From NCBI GenBank assembly GCA_945901035.1, contig CAMDKN010000088.1, positions 1-5,855 of the forward strand: 5,855 bases of DNA, given 5' to 3'. The position numbers and the translations under genes were made by a program. The notes below the pieces were generated by a model, which had not been told where the DNA came from, searched no databases, and worked only from the letters and a program-made list of their open reading frames with translations. The stretch is from Gulosibacter massiliensis. Its GTDB lineage: Bacteria; Actinomycetota; Actinomycetes; Actinomycetales; Microbacteriaceae. This document shows, piece after piece, positions 5,616-5,855 of the stretch (the stretch's first letter is position 1; every line of letters begins with the position of its first letter).

Positions 5616-5855
5616 ATGACCCACACGCTTATTCTGCTTCGCCACGGGAACTCGACCTGGAATCAACAGAACCTGTTCACGGGGTGGGTTGACGTTCGAC
5701 TGTCCGAACAGGGGGTTGCCGAGGCGACCCGAGCCGGCGAGTTGTTGGCCGAGAGCGGCCTGGCACCGGATGTGGTGTACACGAGCGTGTTGACGCGCGC
5801 GATTCAAACCGCCAACATCGCCCTTGATGCGGCCGATCGTTCGTGGATTCCGGTG
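5616..5855 (+). CDS. gpmA: 2,3-bisphosphoglycerate-dependent phosphoglycerate mutase (N-terminal 80 codons, runs off right edge)
   Basis: The first 80 residues of a protein usually about 230-250 aa long are present. Seen: [20 protein letters not shown] (residues 5-24), which holds the RHG signature with catalytic H10, followed by VDVRLSEQG (25-33), [14 protein letters not shown] (53-66, with R61) and the start of the next segment. The LFTGW.D..L..QG pattern separates dPGM (GpmA) from the wider histidine phosphatase superfamily. Known: it interconverts 3- and 2-phosphoglycerate in glycolysis and gluconeogenesis through a phosphohistidine intermediate. The ATG at 5616 fits the family N-terminus exactly and lies 7 nt after a TAGGCT -10-like box. 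It is divergent from the methyltransferase gene across a 31-bp gap. The truncation is due to the window edge. Confidence 0.96.
   Translation, partial: MTHTLILLRHGNSTWNQQNLFTGWVDVRLSEQGVAEATRAGELLAESGLAPDVVYTSVLTRAIQTANIALDAADRSWIPV

Noticed and set aside
5585..5626. ATG at 5626 as the methyltransferase start.
   Set aside because: It would overlap the divergent gpmA start and its promoter; the conserved-looking protein begins at about VGRITRGTT, next to the GTG at 5584.
1..5855. CRISPR array, insertion sequence, tRNA or prophage signal.
   Set aside because: No regularly spaced repeats, terminal inverted repeats, transposase or integrase motifs, or cloverleaf sequences were seen; all space is taken by housekeeping-type genes.

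Overview
The window reads as a compact stretch of a moderately GC-rich actinobacterial chromosome. A Microbacteriaceae-like organism with a small, tightly packed genome is the best guess. This rests on a GlnR-type atypical OmpR regulator, a MutT1-type NUDIX/histidine-phosphatase fusion, an actinobacterial-style polyphosphate kinase with an acidic N-terminal tail, and probable leaderless genes with TAnnnT -10 boxes. No mobile element, CRISPR array, tRNA or rRNA was seen. Almost every base is coding; the longest gene-free stretch is about 50 bp.

Positions 1-3456 (minus strand) form a three-gene operon read right to left: glnR-like regulator, then ppk1 (polyphosphate kinase), then a MutT1-like NUDIX-RHG protein whose C-terminus lies off the left edge. 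Both junctions are 4-bp ATGA overlaps, so the three products are probably translationally coupled. The operon links a nitrogen-type regulator to polyphosphate synthesis and to a nucleotide or diadenosine-polyphosphate hydrolase.

Positions 3509-4845 (plus strand) are divergent from glnR. They hold an 87-aa membrane protein of unknown function, a 36-aa single-pass membrane micropeptide, and a YgfZ-type folate-binding protein with the KGCYxGQE motif (Fe-S cluster maintenance). The genes are separated by only 4 bp each.

Positions 4808-5584 (minus strand) encode a class I SAM-dependent methyltransferase of unknown substrate. Its 3' end overlaps that of ygfZ by 38 bp, tail to tail. Positions 5616-5855 (plus strand) are the first 80 codons of gpmA (2,3-bisphosphoglycerate-dependent phosphoglycerate mutase), which runs off the right edge.

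Three plus-strand genes (3509, 3777, 5616) have a TAnnnT hexamer ending 6-7 nt before the ATG and no usable Shine-Dalgarno sequence, which is the signature of leaderless transcripts. By contrast, glnR and ppk1 have clear Shine-Dalgarno sequences. Both divergent gene pairs have candidate -10 boxes only 6-8 bp apart. I see no dramatic new system here. The most interesting points are the glnR-ppk1-mutT1 coupling, the altered GlnR receiver pocket, the membrane micropeptide, and the leaderless and back-to-back promoter architecture.
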